Positions 1 through 7,380 of a stretch of DNA of 64,000 nt are shown here, piece by piece. How positions within the stretch are numbered: the stretch's first letter is position 1; each line of letters starts with the position of its first letter. The notes beneath the pieces are model-generated. The model was not told the origin of the DNA and ran no database searches. It saw only the letters and a list, made by a program, of their open reading frames with translations. The position numbers were made by a program, and so were the translations under genes. Source of the stretch: Kitasatospora purpeofusca (GTDB lineage: Bacteria > Actinomycetota > Actinomycetes > Streptomycetales > Streptomycetaceae); NCBI RefSeq assembly GCF_000718025.1, contig NZ_JODS01000006.1, positions 186,001 to 250,000 on the forward strand, in the 5' to 3' direction.

Positions 1-696
1 CATGTCCTCCAGCGGCAGGCCGCGGCGGTAGGCCACCGCCTGGCCGTCACCGGTGAGGGTGTGGGCGTTCGAGGAGACCTTGAACATCTTGCCGGTGCCG
101 CCGGAGGCGAACACGACGGCCTTGGCCTGGAAGACGTGGATCTCGCCGGTGGCCAGCTCGTAGGCGACGACGCCGGCCGTGCGGCCCTCGTTGATCAGCA
201 GGTCCAGGACGTAGAACTCGTTGAAGAACTCGACGCCGTGCTTGACGCAGTTCTGGAACAGCGTCTGCAGGATCATGTGACCGGTGCGGTCGGCCGCGTA
301 GCAGGAACGGCGGACCGGGGCCTCGCCGTGGTTGCGGGAGTGGCCGCCGAAGCGGCGCTGGTCGATCCGGCCCTGCTCGGTGCGGGAGAAGGGCAGACCC
401 ATCTTCTCCAGGTCGAGGACCGCGTCGATGGCCTCCTTGCACATGATCTCGGCGGCGTCCTGGTCGACCAGGTAGTCACCACCCTTGACCGTGTCGAAGG
501 TGTGCCACTCCCAGTTGTCCTCCTCGACGTTGGCCAGGGCGGCGCACATGCCGCCCTGGGCCGCGCCGGTGTGGGACCGGGTCGGGTAGAGCTTGGTCAG
601 GACCGCGGTGCGGCTGCGCTGCGTCGACTCGATGGCGGCGCGCATCCCGGCGCCGCCGGCGCCGACGATGACGGTGTCGTACTGGTGAATCTGCAT
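1..696 (-). CDS. sdhA: Succinate dehydrogenase flavoprotein subunit (partial, N-terminal part)
   Basis: Only the first 232 codons are present; the gene runs off the left edge of the window. The product is the FAD-carrying subunit of complex II, which oxidises succinate to fumarate on the cytoplasmic face of the membrane. The Rossmann motif VGAGGAGMRAA lies at residues 11-21, and RSHTGAAQGG at 40-49 contains the His that binds FAD covalently in this family. The ATG at 694-696 begins MQIHQYDTVIVGAG, the normal start for this subunit. It follows sdhD by 54 bp on the same strand, so it belongs to a sdhC-sdhD-sdhA operon; the iron-sulfur subunit sdhB presumably lies outside the window. Identity is secure. 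Confidence 0.97.
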   Translation of the reverse strand, partial: MQIHQYDTVIVGAGGAGMRAAIESTQRSRTAVLTKLYPTRSHTGAAQGGMCAALANVEEDNWEWHTFDTVKGGDYLVDQDAAEIMCKEAIDAVLDLEKMGLPFSRTEQGRIDQRRFGGHSRNHGEAPVRRSCYAADRTGHMILQTLFQNCVKHGVEFFNEFYVLDLLINEGRTAGVVAYELATGEIHVFQAKAVVFASGGTGKMFKVSSNAHTLTGDGQAVAYRRGLPLEDM

Positions 697-750
697 GGGG
701 GGTTAACTCGCCTCTGGCCTCTGCCGATGTCCGATGTGGATGCTGTCGGC

Positions 751-1242
751 TCAGATGTTGGGATCGAAGGTGAAGATCACCAGGGTGCCGAGCAGCACGG
801 TGAAGACCGTGGCGGTACCCATGAGGCCCTTCAGCCAGAGCCGGGTGGAGTCCTTCTCGGCGTAGTCGTTGATGACCTGACGCATGCCGTTGGCGCCGTG
901 CAGCATGGCGAGCCAGAGCATGGTGAGGTCCCAGACCTGCCAGAACGGCGAGGCCCAGCGGCCGGCCACGAAGGCGAAGCCGATCTTGGAGACGCCGCCG
1001 TCGAGCACCAGCATGATCAGCAGGTGGCCGAGGATCAGCACCACGAGGACGATGCCGGACAGGCGCATGAAGAGCCACGCCAGCATCTCGAAGTTGGTAC
1101 GGGTGCGGCGCGGGGTCTTCTTCGACCGCTGCCTGGCCGGTTCGATCACGAACGCGTCGGCCGGGTTGCCGGTGCCGAGACCCTTGCCGGTGTGCGCCTG
1201 GGCGGAGGGGACCACCAGAGCGTCGGAGATTTCCGTGGACAT
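751..1242 (-). CDS. sdhD: Succinate dehydrogenase hydrophobic membrane anchor subunit
   Basis: 163 residues. A charged N-terminal segment of about 60 residues precedes three hydrophobic helices (roughly residues 61-82, 95-118 and 137-158), the topology of the complex II membrane anchor. With SdhC it anchors SdhA/SdhB and forms the quinone-binding and haem region. Residues such as RTNFEMLAWLFMRLSG at 45-60 match the start of the anchor helix bundle. The ATG at 1240-1242 lies 8 nt after the sdhC stop, so translation is probably coupled. Assigned by sequence character and operon position. Confidence 0.93.
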   Translation of the reverse strand: MSTEISDALVVPSAQAHTGKGLGTGNPADAFVIEPARQRSKKTPRRTRTNFEMLAWLFMRLSGIVLVVLILGHLLIMLVLDGGVSKIGFAFVAGRWASPFWQVWDLTMLWLAMLHGANGMRQVINDYAEKDSTRLWLKGLMGTATVFTVLLGTLVIFTFDPNI

Positions 1243-1250
1243 GTCTCAGA

Positions 1251-1631
1251 TCACTTCCCGAACCAGGAGGTCAGCGTGTGCTGCAGGATCGGGTAGAAGG
1301 CGCCGGCCATGAGGACGACCCAGACTCCGACCACGGTCCAGAGCATCTGCTTCTGGTACTTCGGGCCCTTGGACCAGAAGTCGACGGCGACGACGCGCAG
1401 TCCGTTCAGGGCGTGGAACAGGATGGCGGCCACCAGGCCGTACTCCATCAGGTTCACGAGCGGCGTCTTGTACGTCTGAATGACGGTGTCGTACGCCTCG
1501 GGAGACACCCGCACCAGTGCGGTGTCCAGGACATGGGCGAACAGGAAGAAGAAGATGAGGACGCCGGTGACTCGATGAGCCACCCAGCTCCACATGCCTT
1601 CCCGGCCGCGGTACAGCGTTCCAGCCGGCAC
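1251..1631 (-). CDS. sdhC: Succinate dehydrogenase cytochrome b556 subunit
   Basis: 126 residues with GTG start at 1629-1631 (GTG CCG GCT GGA). Three transmembrane helices (about 17-40, 60-80 and 96-116) and the family pattern of an N-terminal arginine-rich turn (RGREGMWSWVAHRVTG, residues 8-23) followed by FAHVLDTA around residue 33, containing a His in the position that ligates haem b in this family. It is the first gene of the sdhC-sdhD-sdhA operon. A TAGGAT hexamer on the minus strand at 1716-1721 is a possible -10 for the operon, about 85 nt before the start. Confidence 0.93.
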   Translation of the reverse strand: MPAGTLYRGREGMWSWVAHRVTGVLIFFFLFAHVLDTALVRVSPEAYDTVIQTYKTPLVNLMEYGLVAAILFHALNGLRVVAVDFWSKGPKYQKQMLWTVVGVWVVLMAGAFYPILQHTLTSWFGK

Positions 1632-1895
1632 GGAAAAACCCTCCGGAAGCGATTGGGGGCTCGGCCGGCTTCGGTGTCGGTCAGCCCGGCCGGGTACGGT
1701 CCACCGGCCGCGAGCATCCTATCGACGCGTTGTCGGGAACCGCCTCCGGGGGTCCGAGGTGTGATCAATCAGGCACGACTGGCCTAGTCGGGCGGGAACC
1801 CGGGCGGGAATCGCGACGCAGAGTGACCGCTCGAGTGCTCCGGGTCGCGCTACGGTGGCCCACCCGTTCGCCGCCGACACCCCGCCGAGGCCCCC

Positions 1896-2753
1896 GTGCC
1901 GCACCGCGCCCCGCATCCCGCCCGTCCCGCCCGCCCGTCCGGCCCGCTGCCGGTGACCCAGCAACGGGCCGTCCCACCGCTGGCCGTCCCGCTGCTGGCC
2001 GGGGCACTGCTGCTCGCCGCCGGCTGCGCCGCCCCGGCGGGCGGCTCGTCCGACCGGGCCGCCGCCGCCCCGGCCCGGGAGCTGTCCGCCGCCGAACTGC
2101 GCGCCGCCGCGGTCACCGATGCCGAGCTGGGGCCCGGCTTCACCGTCACCGTGATCGCCCCCGGCCACGGCGAGACCGGCCCGGACGGCGGTCGGGAGAC
2201 CGCCGACAAGCCGGTCTGCCAGCCGCTGCTGGACGCGGTGGCGCCGGCGGCGGGCCCGGCGAAGGCGGCCCGGGCGTCCGCCTCCCCGACCCCGGTTTCG
2301 GCGGTGCCGTACGCGGAGACCGATCTGAGCGTGGCCCTGGCCGCCGACCCCTCGGGGAGCCTGTACGGCGGGCTGCTCGGCTACCGGGGCGACCGGGCGG
2401 CCGAGCTGCAGGCGGAGCTGGAGGGACTGTTCGCTCCGTGTGCGGAGTTCGGCTCGACCGCGCCGCCGCCCCCGGCGGACCGGAGCCGCGGGACGACCCG
2501 GACCGGGCACCGGCTGAGCCGGAACGACACGCCCACGCCCGAGGGAGCCGACGCGGCGACGGGTTTCACCCTGACGAATGAATCCGGTGCGGTCGTGCTC
2601 GCGCAGCGTGCCGTCCTGGCGCGGGTCGGACCGGCCCTGGTGATGTTCAGCACGGTGGGCGTCGGCGCCGAGCCGGCCCCGGCACCGGACGAGCGCGTCG
2701 TCCGGCACCAGGTGGCCAAGCTGCGCGCGGCCCAGAAGGCCCGGAAGAGCTGA
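1896..2753 (+). CDS. Putative secreted lipoprotein of unknown function
   Basis: 285 residues from the GTG at 1896. The N terminus has a basic stretch, then a hydrophobic core (LAVPLLAGALLLAAGC) ending in the lipobox LLAAGC, with the acylated Cys near residue 44; a start inside the first 20 residues is possible. The mature part is Ala/Pro-rich with no family recognised; it contains two Cys residues (in KPVCQPLL and FAPCAEFG) that could form a disulfide. It is a single gene on the plus strand, ended by the hairpin at 2756-2782. Cell-envelope location is inferred from the lipobox; function is unknown. Confidence 0.75.
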   Translation: MPHRAPHPARPARPSGPLPVTQQRAVPPLAVPLLAGALLLAAGCAAPAGGSSDRAAAAPARELSAAELRAAAVTDAELGPGFTVTVIAPGHGETGPDGGRETADKPVCQPLLDAVAPAAGPAKAARASASPTPVSAVPYAETDLSVALAADPSGSLYGGLLGYRGDRAAELQAELEGLFAPCAEFGSTAPPPPADRSRGTTRTGHRLSRNDTPTPEGADAATGFTLTNESGAVVLAQRAVLARVGPALVMFSTVGVGAEPAPAPDERVVRHQVAKLRAAQKARKS

Positions 2754-2755
2754 AG

Positions 2756-2782
2756 GCCCCGGGCGCCGAGGGCGCCCGGGGC
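2756..2782. terminator. Bidirectional intrinsic terminator
   Basis: Perfect 12-bp inverted repeat GCCCCGGGCGCC / GGCGCCCGGGGC with a 3-nt GAG loop, between the convergent stop codons of the lipoprotein gene (2753) and the uraD-like gene (2789). There is no U-tract, as is usual in this group. Confidence 0.75.
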
Positions 2783-2788
2783 GAGGGG

Positions 2789-3418
2789 TCAGCGGGCCCC
2801 GGCCCCGGACTGGGTGGCGACCAGGTGCTCCAACCGGGTGAGGGCGATCCGGCGCAGCTCGTCGGCGGCGACCAGGCGCTCCTCGTCGGGGTCGTTGGCG
2901 AGGCGGGTGCGGATCGAGCTGAGCACGGCGTCGAGCATCTCCTCGGGGTCGATGCCCTCCAGGCAGACCACGAAGACATGTCCGAACCGTGCCTCGTAGG
3001 CGGCGTGGGCGGCCCGGAGCGCGGTGTGCGCAGCCTGGCTGCCGGGTGCGCGCATGCCGAGGAGCGGCTGCGGCATCCAGCTCTCGTCCGCCAGTGCCTC
3101 GGCCAGGTCGGCCGGACGCAGGTCGTACGAGGCCTCGCTGGCGGCGGCGCGCAGGGACTCTATGTCGGGGTAGGGCCGGTGGGCGGTGAGCCGGAGGGCC
3201 CACCGGTGGCTGCCGCAGCAGGCGAGCAGGGCCTCCTCCGCGGCTCCGGCGTCGGCCTCGTTGAAACGGTGCAAGCCGAGGAGGGTCGGCTCGTCCCGGG
3301 GGTCGAGCCTCGGTGACGGAATCTCGCTGGCCAGCGGGTCCTCCTCGTGAGGGCGGGAAGGGGCCGGTGAAGTGGCGGTGACGGCAGGTGAAGTATGAGG
3401 CTGCGGAACGGCGTCCAA
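2789..3418 (-). CDS. uraD: OHCU decarboxylase-family protein (UraD-like), catalytic motif not conserved
   Basis: 209 residues from a TTG at 3416-3418. The C-terminal half (EARFGHVFVVCLEG, then NDPDEERLVAADELRRIALTRLEHL) matches the 2-oxo-4-hydroxy-4-carboxy-5-ureidoimidazoline decarboxylase family, which completes conversion of urate to allantoin. The usual HPRIG/HPDL catalytic segment is missing: the corresponding stretch reads LADESWMPQPLLG, without the catalytic His-Pro. It may be an inactive or divergent paralogue. Start choice is uncertain: the TTG has no clear Shine-Dalgarno, while GAGGAGGA lies just before an in-frame CTG near 3334. A 9-bp inverted repeat (3433-3454) sits 15 bp upstream of the TTG. 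Family call moderate, activity doubtful. Confidence 0.65.
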   Translation of the reverse strand: MDAVPQPHTSPAVTATSPAPSRPHEEDPLASEIPSPRLDPRDEPTLLGLHRFNEADAGAAEEALLACCGSHRWALRLTAHRPYPDIESLRAAASEASYDLRPADLAEALADESWMPQPLLGMRAPGSQAAHTALRAAHAAYEARFGHVFVVCLEGIDPEEMLDAVLSSIRTRLANDPDEERLVAADELRRIALTRLEHLVATQSGAGAR

Positions 3419-3432
3419 CGCCCGCCCGGCCG

Positions 3433-3454
3433 CGGCTCAACGGTAGTTGAGCCG
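3433..3454. promoter_or_regulatory. Candidate operator upstream of the uraD-like gene
   Basis: Perfect inverted repeat CGGCTCAAC-GGTA-GTTGAGCCG, arms 3433-3441 and 3446-3454. It lies immediately upstream of the uraD-like start, too close to a start codon to be a terminator for any gene seen here, so an operator is the simplest reading. No regulator is assigned. Confidence 0.5.
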
Positions 3455-3607
3455 TCATCAGTTGGGGAGGGCGCACGCGGATTTCATCCGAACGAGCTAT
3501 CAAGTTGTGACGTTGACACCTTCGTGTCAGCGCCCTCCCCTTCTTCATCTGCTACGACGCACCGCCTCCACCGCCCCCGACGCCGCTCCGGTCGGCCCGG
3601 CGCCGGG

Positions 3608-4351
3608 TCAGAGCTCGCGGTGGACCTTGTGGTTGGCGGCCTGGGCGCGGGGGCGGACCACCAGCAGGTCGATGTTCACGTGCGGGGGCCGGGTGACGGC
3701 CCAGGCGACGGTGTCGGCGATGTCCTCGGAGTCGAGCGGCTCGGCGACGCCGGCGTACACGGCGGCGGCCTTCTCCTCGTCGCCGCGGAAGCGGGTCACC
3801 GCGAAGCCCTCGGACTTCACCATGCCCGGGGCGATCTCGATCACCCGGATCGGCTCCCCGCACAGCTCCAGCCGGAGCGTCGCGGCGATGGTGTGCGCGG
3901 CGTGCTTGGCCGCGACGTAGCCGCCGCCGCCCTCGTACGCGGCGAGCGCGGCGGTGGACGACATCACCAGGACCGTGCCGTCGCCGCTCGCCCGCAGGGC
4001 CGGCAGCAGCGCCTGGGTCATGTGCAGCACGCCGAGCACGTTGACCTGGTACATGGCGAGCCAGTCGGCCGGGTCGCCGTGCTCCACGGTCTCCGCGCCG
4101 ATCGCGCCGCCGGCGTTGTTCACCAGGACGTCCACCCGGCCGAGCCCGGCCGCGAAGGCGTCCACGGCGGCCCGGTCGGTGACGTCCAGGGTGTGGGCGC
4201 GGCCACCGATCTCCTTGGCCAGCGCCTCGATCCGGTCGGTCCGGCGGGCGGTCAGCACCACCTCGAAGCCCTCGGCGGCGAGGCGGCGGGCGGTCGCCGC
4301 GCCGATCCCACTGCTCGCACCGGTGACGACGGCCACCTTCTGCTGGGTCAT
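3608..4351 (-). CDS. Short-chain dehydrogenase/reductase (SDR) family oxidoreductase
   Basis: 247 residues. Classical SDR: the NAD(P)-binding TGASSGIG motif is at residues 11-18, the structural NNAG near residue 86, a catalytic Ser in VMSSTAALAAY and the catalytic YVAAK (Tyr-x-x-x-Lys) near residue 153. The ATG at 4349-4351 is preceded by AGGAG at good spacing, so the longer upstream open frame is ignored. LTARRTDR after the glycine motif carries basic residues, which favours NADP(H). No substrate can be named; such proteins are often annotated as 3-hydroxy acid or serine-type dehydrogenases. It is a single-gene unit with a 30-bp tandem repeat about 67 bp upstream. Confidence 0.88.
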   Translation of the reverse strand: MTQQKVAVVTGASSGIGAATARRLAAEGFEVVLTARRTDRIEALAKEIGGRAHTLDVTDRAAVDAFAAGLGRVDVLVNNAGGAIGAETVEHGDPADWLAMYQVNVLGVLHMTQALLPALRASGDGTVLVMSSTAALAAYEGGGGYVAAKHAAHTIAATLRLELCGEPIRVIEIAPGMVKSEGFAVTRFRGDEEKAAAVYAGVAEPLDSEDIADTVAWAVTRPPHVNIDLLVVRPRAQAANHKVHREL

Positions 4352-4417
4352 TGCCACTCCTGGGATAGCCCGGTCGGTTCGGCCGATCATCTCAAGACCG
4401 CCGACGAGGGGCGCAGG

Positions 4418-4477
4418 CGCGGGGCCGCGGGGCCGGGTCGAACACTTCGCGGGGCCGCAGGGTCGGGTCGAACACTT
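4418..4477. repeat. Tandem 30-bp direct repeat (two copies)
   Basis: Two head-to-tail 30-bp units, 4418-4447 and 4448-4477, identical at 28 of 30 positions; each ends in GGGTCGAACACTT. They lie between the divergent SDR and M20 genes. A recent local duplication is likely; a binding-site role is possible. Confidence 0.7.
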
Positions 4478-4711
4478 TGAGCCAGGATTCGAACTGCCGG
4501 GAGCCGGGCACCGCCGCCGGAGCGTCCGCGAACCGCCCGGCCGGGAGTGGCGTGACCGCCGTCGCCGATGGTCGTTGCACTGGGCAGGCACCATGGGGAA
4601 GGCGGCTGAAACAAGATGTCATACCCACCGGCGCGGCCGGTATGCGCCCATCCGGGCAGTGATTTTCGGGAAGTCAGGCCAAATCCCCCCAACGGGCCTA
4701 CCCTTGTTGAG

Positions 4712-5965
4712 ATGAACCGTCGTGAGTCCGCCCAGTCGGCCGTCACCCTCACCGCTGCACGCCCCGCCGCCGGTCTCCGTGACCGGGTACGCGAGCTGGA
4801 GCCCGAGCTGATCGCCTTCCGGCGGGACCTGCACCGGCACCCGGAGCTGGGCCGCCAGGAGTTCCGTACCACCGGCCGGCTGCGCGACCGTCTGGTCGCG
4901 GCCGGCCTCGCCCCCCGGATCCTCCCGGGCGGCACCGGAATGCTCGTCGACATCGTTCCCGAGTCCGCCCCGCGCGGGGCGGAGTTCCTCGCCTTCCGCG
5001 CCGACATCGACGCCCTGCCGATCGACGACGCCAAGACCGAGGTGCCCTACCGGTCGAGCGTCCCCGGCCGGGCCCACGCCTGCGGCCACGACGTGCACAC
5101 CTCGGTGCTGCTGGGCACCGCGCTGGTGCTCGCCGAGGCGGCCCGGACCGGTGAACTGCGCCGCCCGGTGCGGCTGGTGTTCCAGCCCGCCGAGGAGGTC
5201 ATGCCCGGCGGCGCCCTGGACGTGATCGCGGCCGGCGGCATGGAGGGCGTCGGCCGGATCTTCGCCGTGCACTGCGACCCCAAGGTGGAGGTGGGCCGGA
5301 TCGGCCTGCGGGTCGGGGCGATCACCTCGGCCTGCGACCGCCTGGTCCTGCACCTGGACGGCCCCGGCGGCCACACCGCGCGGCCGCACCTGACCACCGA
5401 CCTGGTCACCGCGATCGCCAGGACCGCCGCCGAGCTGCCGGCCGCGCTGGCCCGCCGGATGGACCCGCGCTGGGGCGTCTCGCTGGTCTGGGGCCGGATC
5501 GCCGCCGGTTCCGCGCCCAATGTCATCCCGCAGCACGCCGAACTGGAGGGCACCGTCCGCTGCCTGGAGCTGGACGGCTGGCGGGAGGCGCCGGACCTGC
5601 TGCACGAGCTGATCGCCCGGCTCGCCGAGACCCACCGCGCCAAGTGGACGCTGGACTACCACCGGGGCGTGCCGCCGGTGGTGAACGAGGCGGGCTCGGT
5701 GGGCCTGCTGGACGCCGCGATGACCGCGCGCTTCGGCGGACCCGGGGCGACCGTGGTGGAGGACACCGAGCAGTCGCTCGGTGGGGAGGACTTCTCCTGG
5801 TACCTGGAGCACGCTCCCGGCGCGCTGGCCCGCCTCGGCGTGCGCACCCCCGGCGACACCGCCGTCCGCGACCTGCACCAGGGCCGCTTCGACGTGGACG
5901 AGCGGGCGATCGCGGTCGGGGTGGAGCTGTTCGCCGCGCTGGCACTGGAGCCCGGGACGCCCTGA
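4712..5965 (+). CDS. M20 family amidohydrolase (HipO/AbgB type)
   Basis: 417 residues. An M20D metallopeptidase-fold enzyme that hydrolyses N-acyl amino acids or related amides. The sequence has RRDLHRHPELGRQEF at about residue 36, the metal-ligand region HACGHDVHTSVLLG (near residue 126), the catalytic-Glu region PAEEVMPGG and a C-terminal GGEDFSWYLEHAPG containing a further metal-binding His region. Length suits the family. ATG 4712 lies 7 nt after TACCCT (4699-4704), so the mRNA is probably leaderless. Transcription should stop at the hairpin 5990-6018. The exact substrate cannot be told from sequence. Confidence 0.88.
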   Translation: MNRRESAQSAVTLTAARPAAGLRDRVRELEPELIAFRRDLHRHPELGRQEFRTTGRLRDRLVAAGLAPRILPGGTGMLVDIVPESAPRGAEFLAFRADIDALPIDDAKTEVPYRSSVPGRAHACGHDVHTSVLLGTALVLAEAARTGELRRPVRLVFQPAEEVMPGGALDVIAAGGMEGVGRIFAVHCDPKVEVGRIGLRVGAITSACDRLVLHLDGPGGHTARPHLTTDLVTAIARTAAELPAALARRMDPRWGVSLVWGRIAAGSAPNVIPQHAELEGTVRCLELDGWREAPDLLHELIARLAETHRAKWTLDYHRGVPPVVNEAGSVGLLDAAMTARFGGPGATVVEDTEQSLGGEDFSWYLEHAPGALARLGVRTPGDTAVRDLHQGRFDVDERAIAVGVELFAALALEPGTP

Positions 5966-5989
5966 CACACGCCCTCGTACCGACCTGAA

Positions 5990-6018
5990 CCGGACACCCG
6001 CACAGGGTGTCCGGTTTG
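5990..6018 (+). terminator. Intrinsic terminator after the M20 gene
   Basis: Perfect 10-bp stem CCGGACACCC / GGGTGTCCGG (5990-5999, 6005-6014), 5-nt loop, followed by TTTG. It separates the amidohydrolase from the promoter region of the nucleoside transporter operon. Confidence 0.85.
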
Positions 6019-6168
6019 TCGCAATACTGCCTTTATTTCGGGTTACGTACACTGGGCTGGGCCAGTTCCAATCACCCTCAGTGAAGGGGAAAGGGGTGTC
6101 GGGTGGACCGTGAGACCACGGTTTGGTAACAACCCGAATGCTCCGGCGGCCCGTAACACAACCGTGTT

Positions 6169-6180
6169 CTACGCGCGTTA
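6169..6180. promoter_or_regulatory. Nucleoside-regulon operator, transporter operon (CTACGCGCGTTA)
   Basis: Matches the palindrome CTACGCGCGTAG at 10 of 12 positions. It overlaps a possible -10, TACGGT, at 6179-6184, about 50 nt upstream of the transporter binding-protein gene. Another -10-like TACACT sits further upstream at about 6047, so a second promoter is possible. The same box occurs before deoA, add, deoC and the purine nucleoside phosphorylase gene. Confidence 0.7.
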
Positions 6181-6231
6181 CGGTGGCGTCCGACCACGCT
6201 AAACGGGTGCGTGTGAGAAGGAGATATTCCC

Positions 6232-7293
6232 TTGCGCCGTTCTACTAAGCTCGCTGCGGTTGTGCTCTCGGGTTCCCTGGGCATCGCCTCGCTCGCCGCT
6301 TGCGGCGCAAAGAGCAATGACACTTCCGCCTCCTCCGGCGCCTCCGACGGTGCGCTGAAGGTCGGTATGGCCTACGACATCGGCGGCCGTGGCGACCAGT
6401 CCTTCAACGACTCCGCCGCCCGCGGTCTCGACCAGGCCAAGTCCCAGCTCGGTGTCGCCGTCACCGAGGCCGACGCCAAGACCGGCGAGGCCGAGGCCGA
6501 CAAGGAGACCCGTCTCAAGAACCTGGTGACCGCCGGTTACAACCCGGTCATCGCGGTCGGCTTCGTCTACCAGGCGGCCGTCGAGAAGGTCGCCAAGGAG
6601 AACCCGAACACCAAGTTCGCGATCATCGACTCGGCGTCCGACACCCAGCCGAGCAACGTCACCTCGCTGACGTTCTCCGAGCAGGAGGGCTCCTACCTCG
6701 CCGGTGTCGCCGCCGCCCTCAAGACGAAGACCAAGCACGTGGGCTTCATCGGCGGTGTGCAGACCGAGCTGATCAAGAAGTTCGAGGCCGGTTACCGCGC
6801 GGGCGTCAAGTCCGTCGACCCGAGCATCCCGGTCGAGGTCACCTACCTGACCACCCCGCCGGACTTCTCCGGCTTCGCCGCCCCCGACAAGGGCAAGGAA
6901 GCCGCGCAGGGCCAGCTCGACAAGAAGGCCGACGTCATCTACACCGCCGCCGGCTCCTCCGGCAACGGTGCGATCGAGGCGGCCGCCGGCGCCGGCGCCC
7001 TGGCCATCGGTGTCGACTCCGACCAGGCCGCGCAGCCCGCCCTGGCGAAGTACAAGAACAGCATCCTGACCTCGATGGTCAAGAACGTCGACAAGGCCGT
7101 TTTCGCCTACATCGAGTCCGCCAAGAAGGGCCAGGTCTTCACCGGTGTGAAGAACTTCGACCTCAAGGCCGACGGTGTCTCGCTCGCCACCACCGGCGGC
7201 AAGATCGACGACATCAAGACCAAGCTCGACGAGGCCGCGGCCGGCATCAAGAACGGCGCGATCACCGTTCCGACCGACCCGTCCAAGATCTAA
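6232..7293 (+). CDS. BMP-family nucleoside ABC transporter substrate-binding lipoprotein
   Basis: 353 residues from a TTG at 6232, backed by GAAGGAG 9 nt upstream. The signal peptide ends in the lipobox LAAC (LGIASLAAC, Cys about residue 24), so it is tethered to the outer face of the membrane. The mature protein is of the BMP/PnrA-like (Med) family, whose known members bind purine or pyrimidine nucleosides: VGMAYDIGGRGDQSFND near residue 44 is the signature N-terminal strand and loop. It is the first gene of an operon with an ATPase, two permeases and cytidine deaminase, which supports nucleoside import. The operator at 6169-6180 suggests control by nucleoside availability. Confidence 0.93.
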   Translation: MRRSTKLAAVVLSGSLGIASLAACGAKSNDTSASSGASDGALKVGMAYDIGGRGDQSFNDSAARGLDQAKSQLGVAVTEADAKTGEAEADKETRLKNLVTAGYNPVIAVGFVYQAAVEKVAKENPNTKFAIIDSASDTQPSNVTSLTFSEQEGSYLAGVAAALKTKTKHVGFIGGVQTELIKKFEAGYRAGVKSVDPSIPVEVTYLTTPPDFSGFAAPDKGKEAAQGQLDKKADVIYTAAGSSGNGAIEAAAGAGALAIGVDSDQAAQPALAKYKNSILTSMVKNVDKAVFAYIESAKKGQVFTGVKNFDLKADGVSLATTGGKIDDIKTKLDEAAAGIKNGAITVPTDPSKI

Positions 7294-7380
7294 GGTCCAC
7301 GGCTCGACCGGACGTCGTTGCCGCTGCCGCCTGCCCGGCAGCGCGATGATGGACGCGACATCAGGGAGGGGCCCGGAAGG

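Noticed and set aside
1719..3548. Open frame of 609 codons on the minus strand
   Set aside because: It overlaps the lipoprotein and UraD-like genes in other frames, is Arg/Gly/Pro-rich throughout and has no ribosome-binding site or recognisable domain.
4479..4496. tRNA-like T-arm on the minus strand (GTTCGAATCCTGGC)
   Set aside because: Only the T-loop is tRNA-like; the T-stem has three pairs, and no D-arm, anticodon arm or acceptor stem can be found at the right distances.
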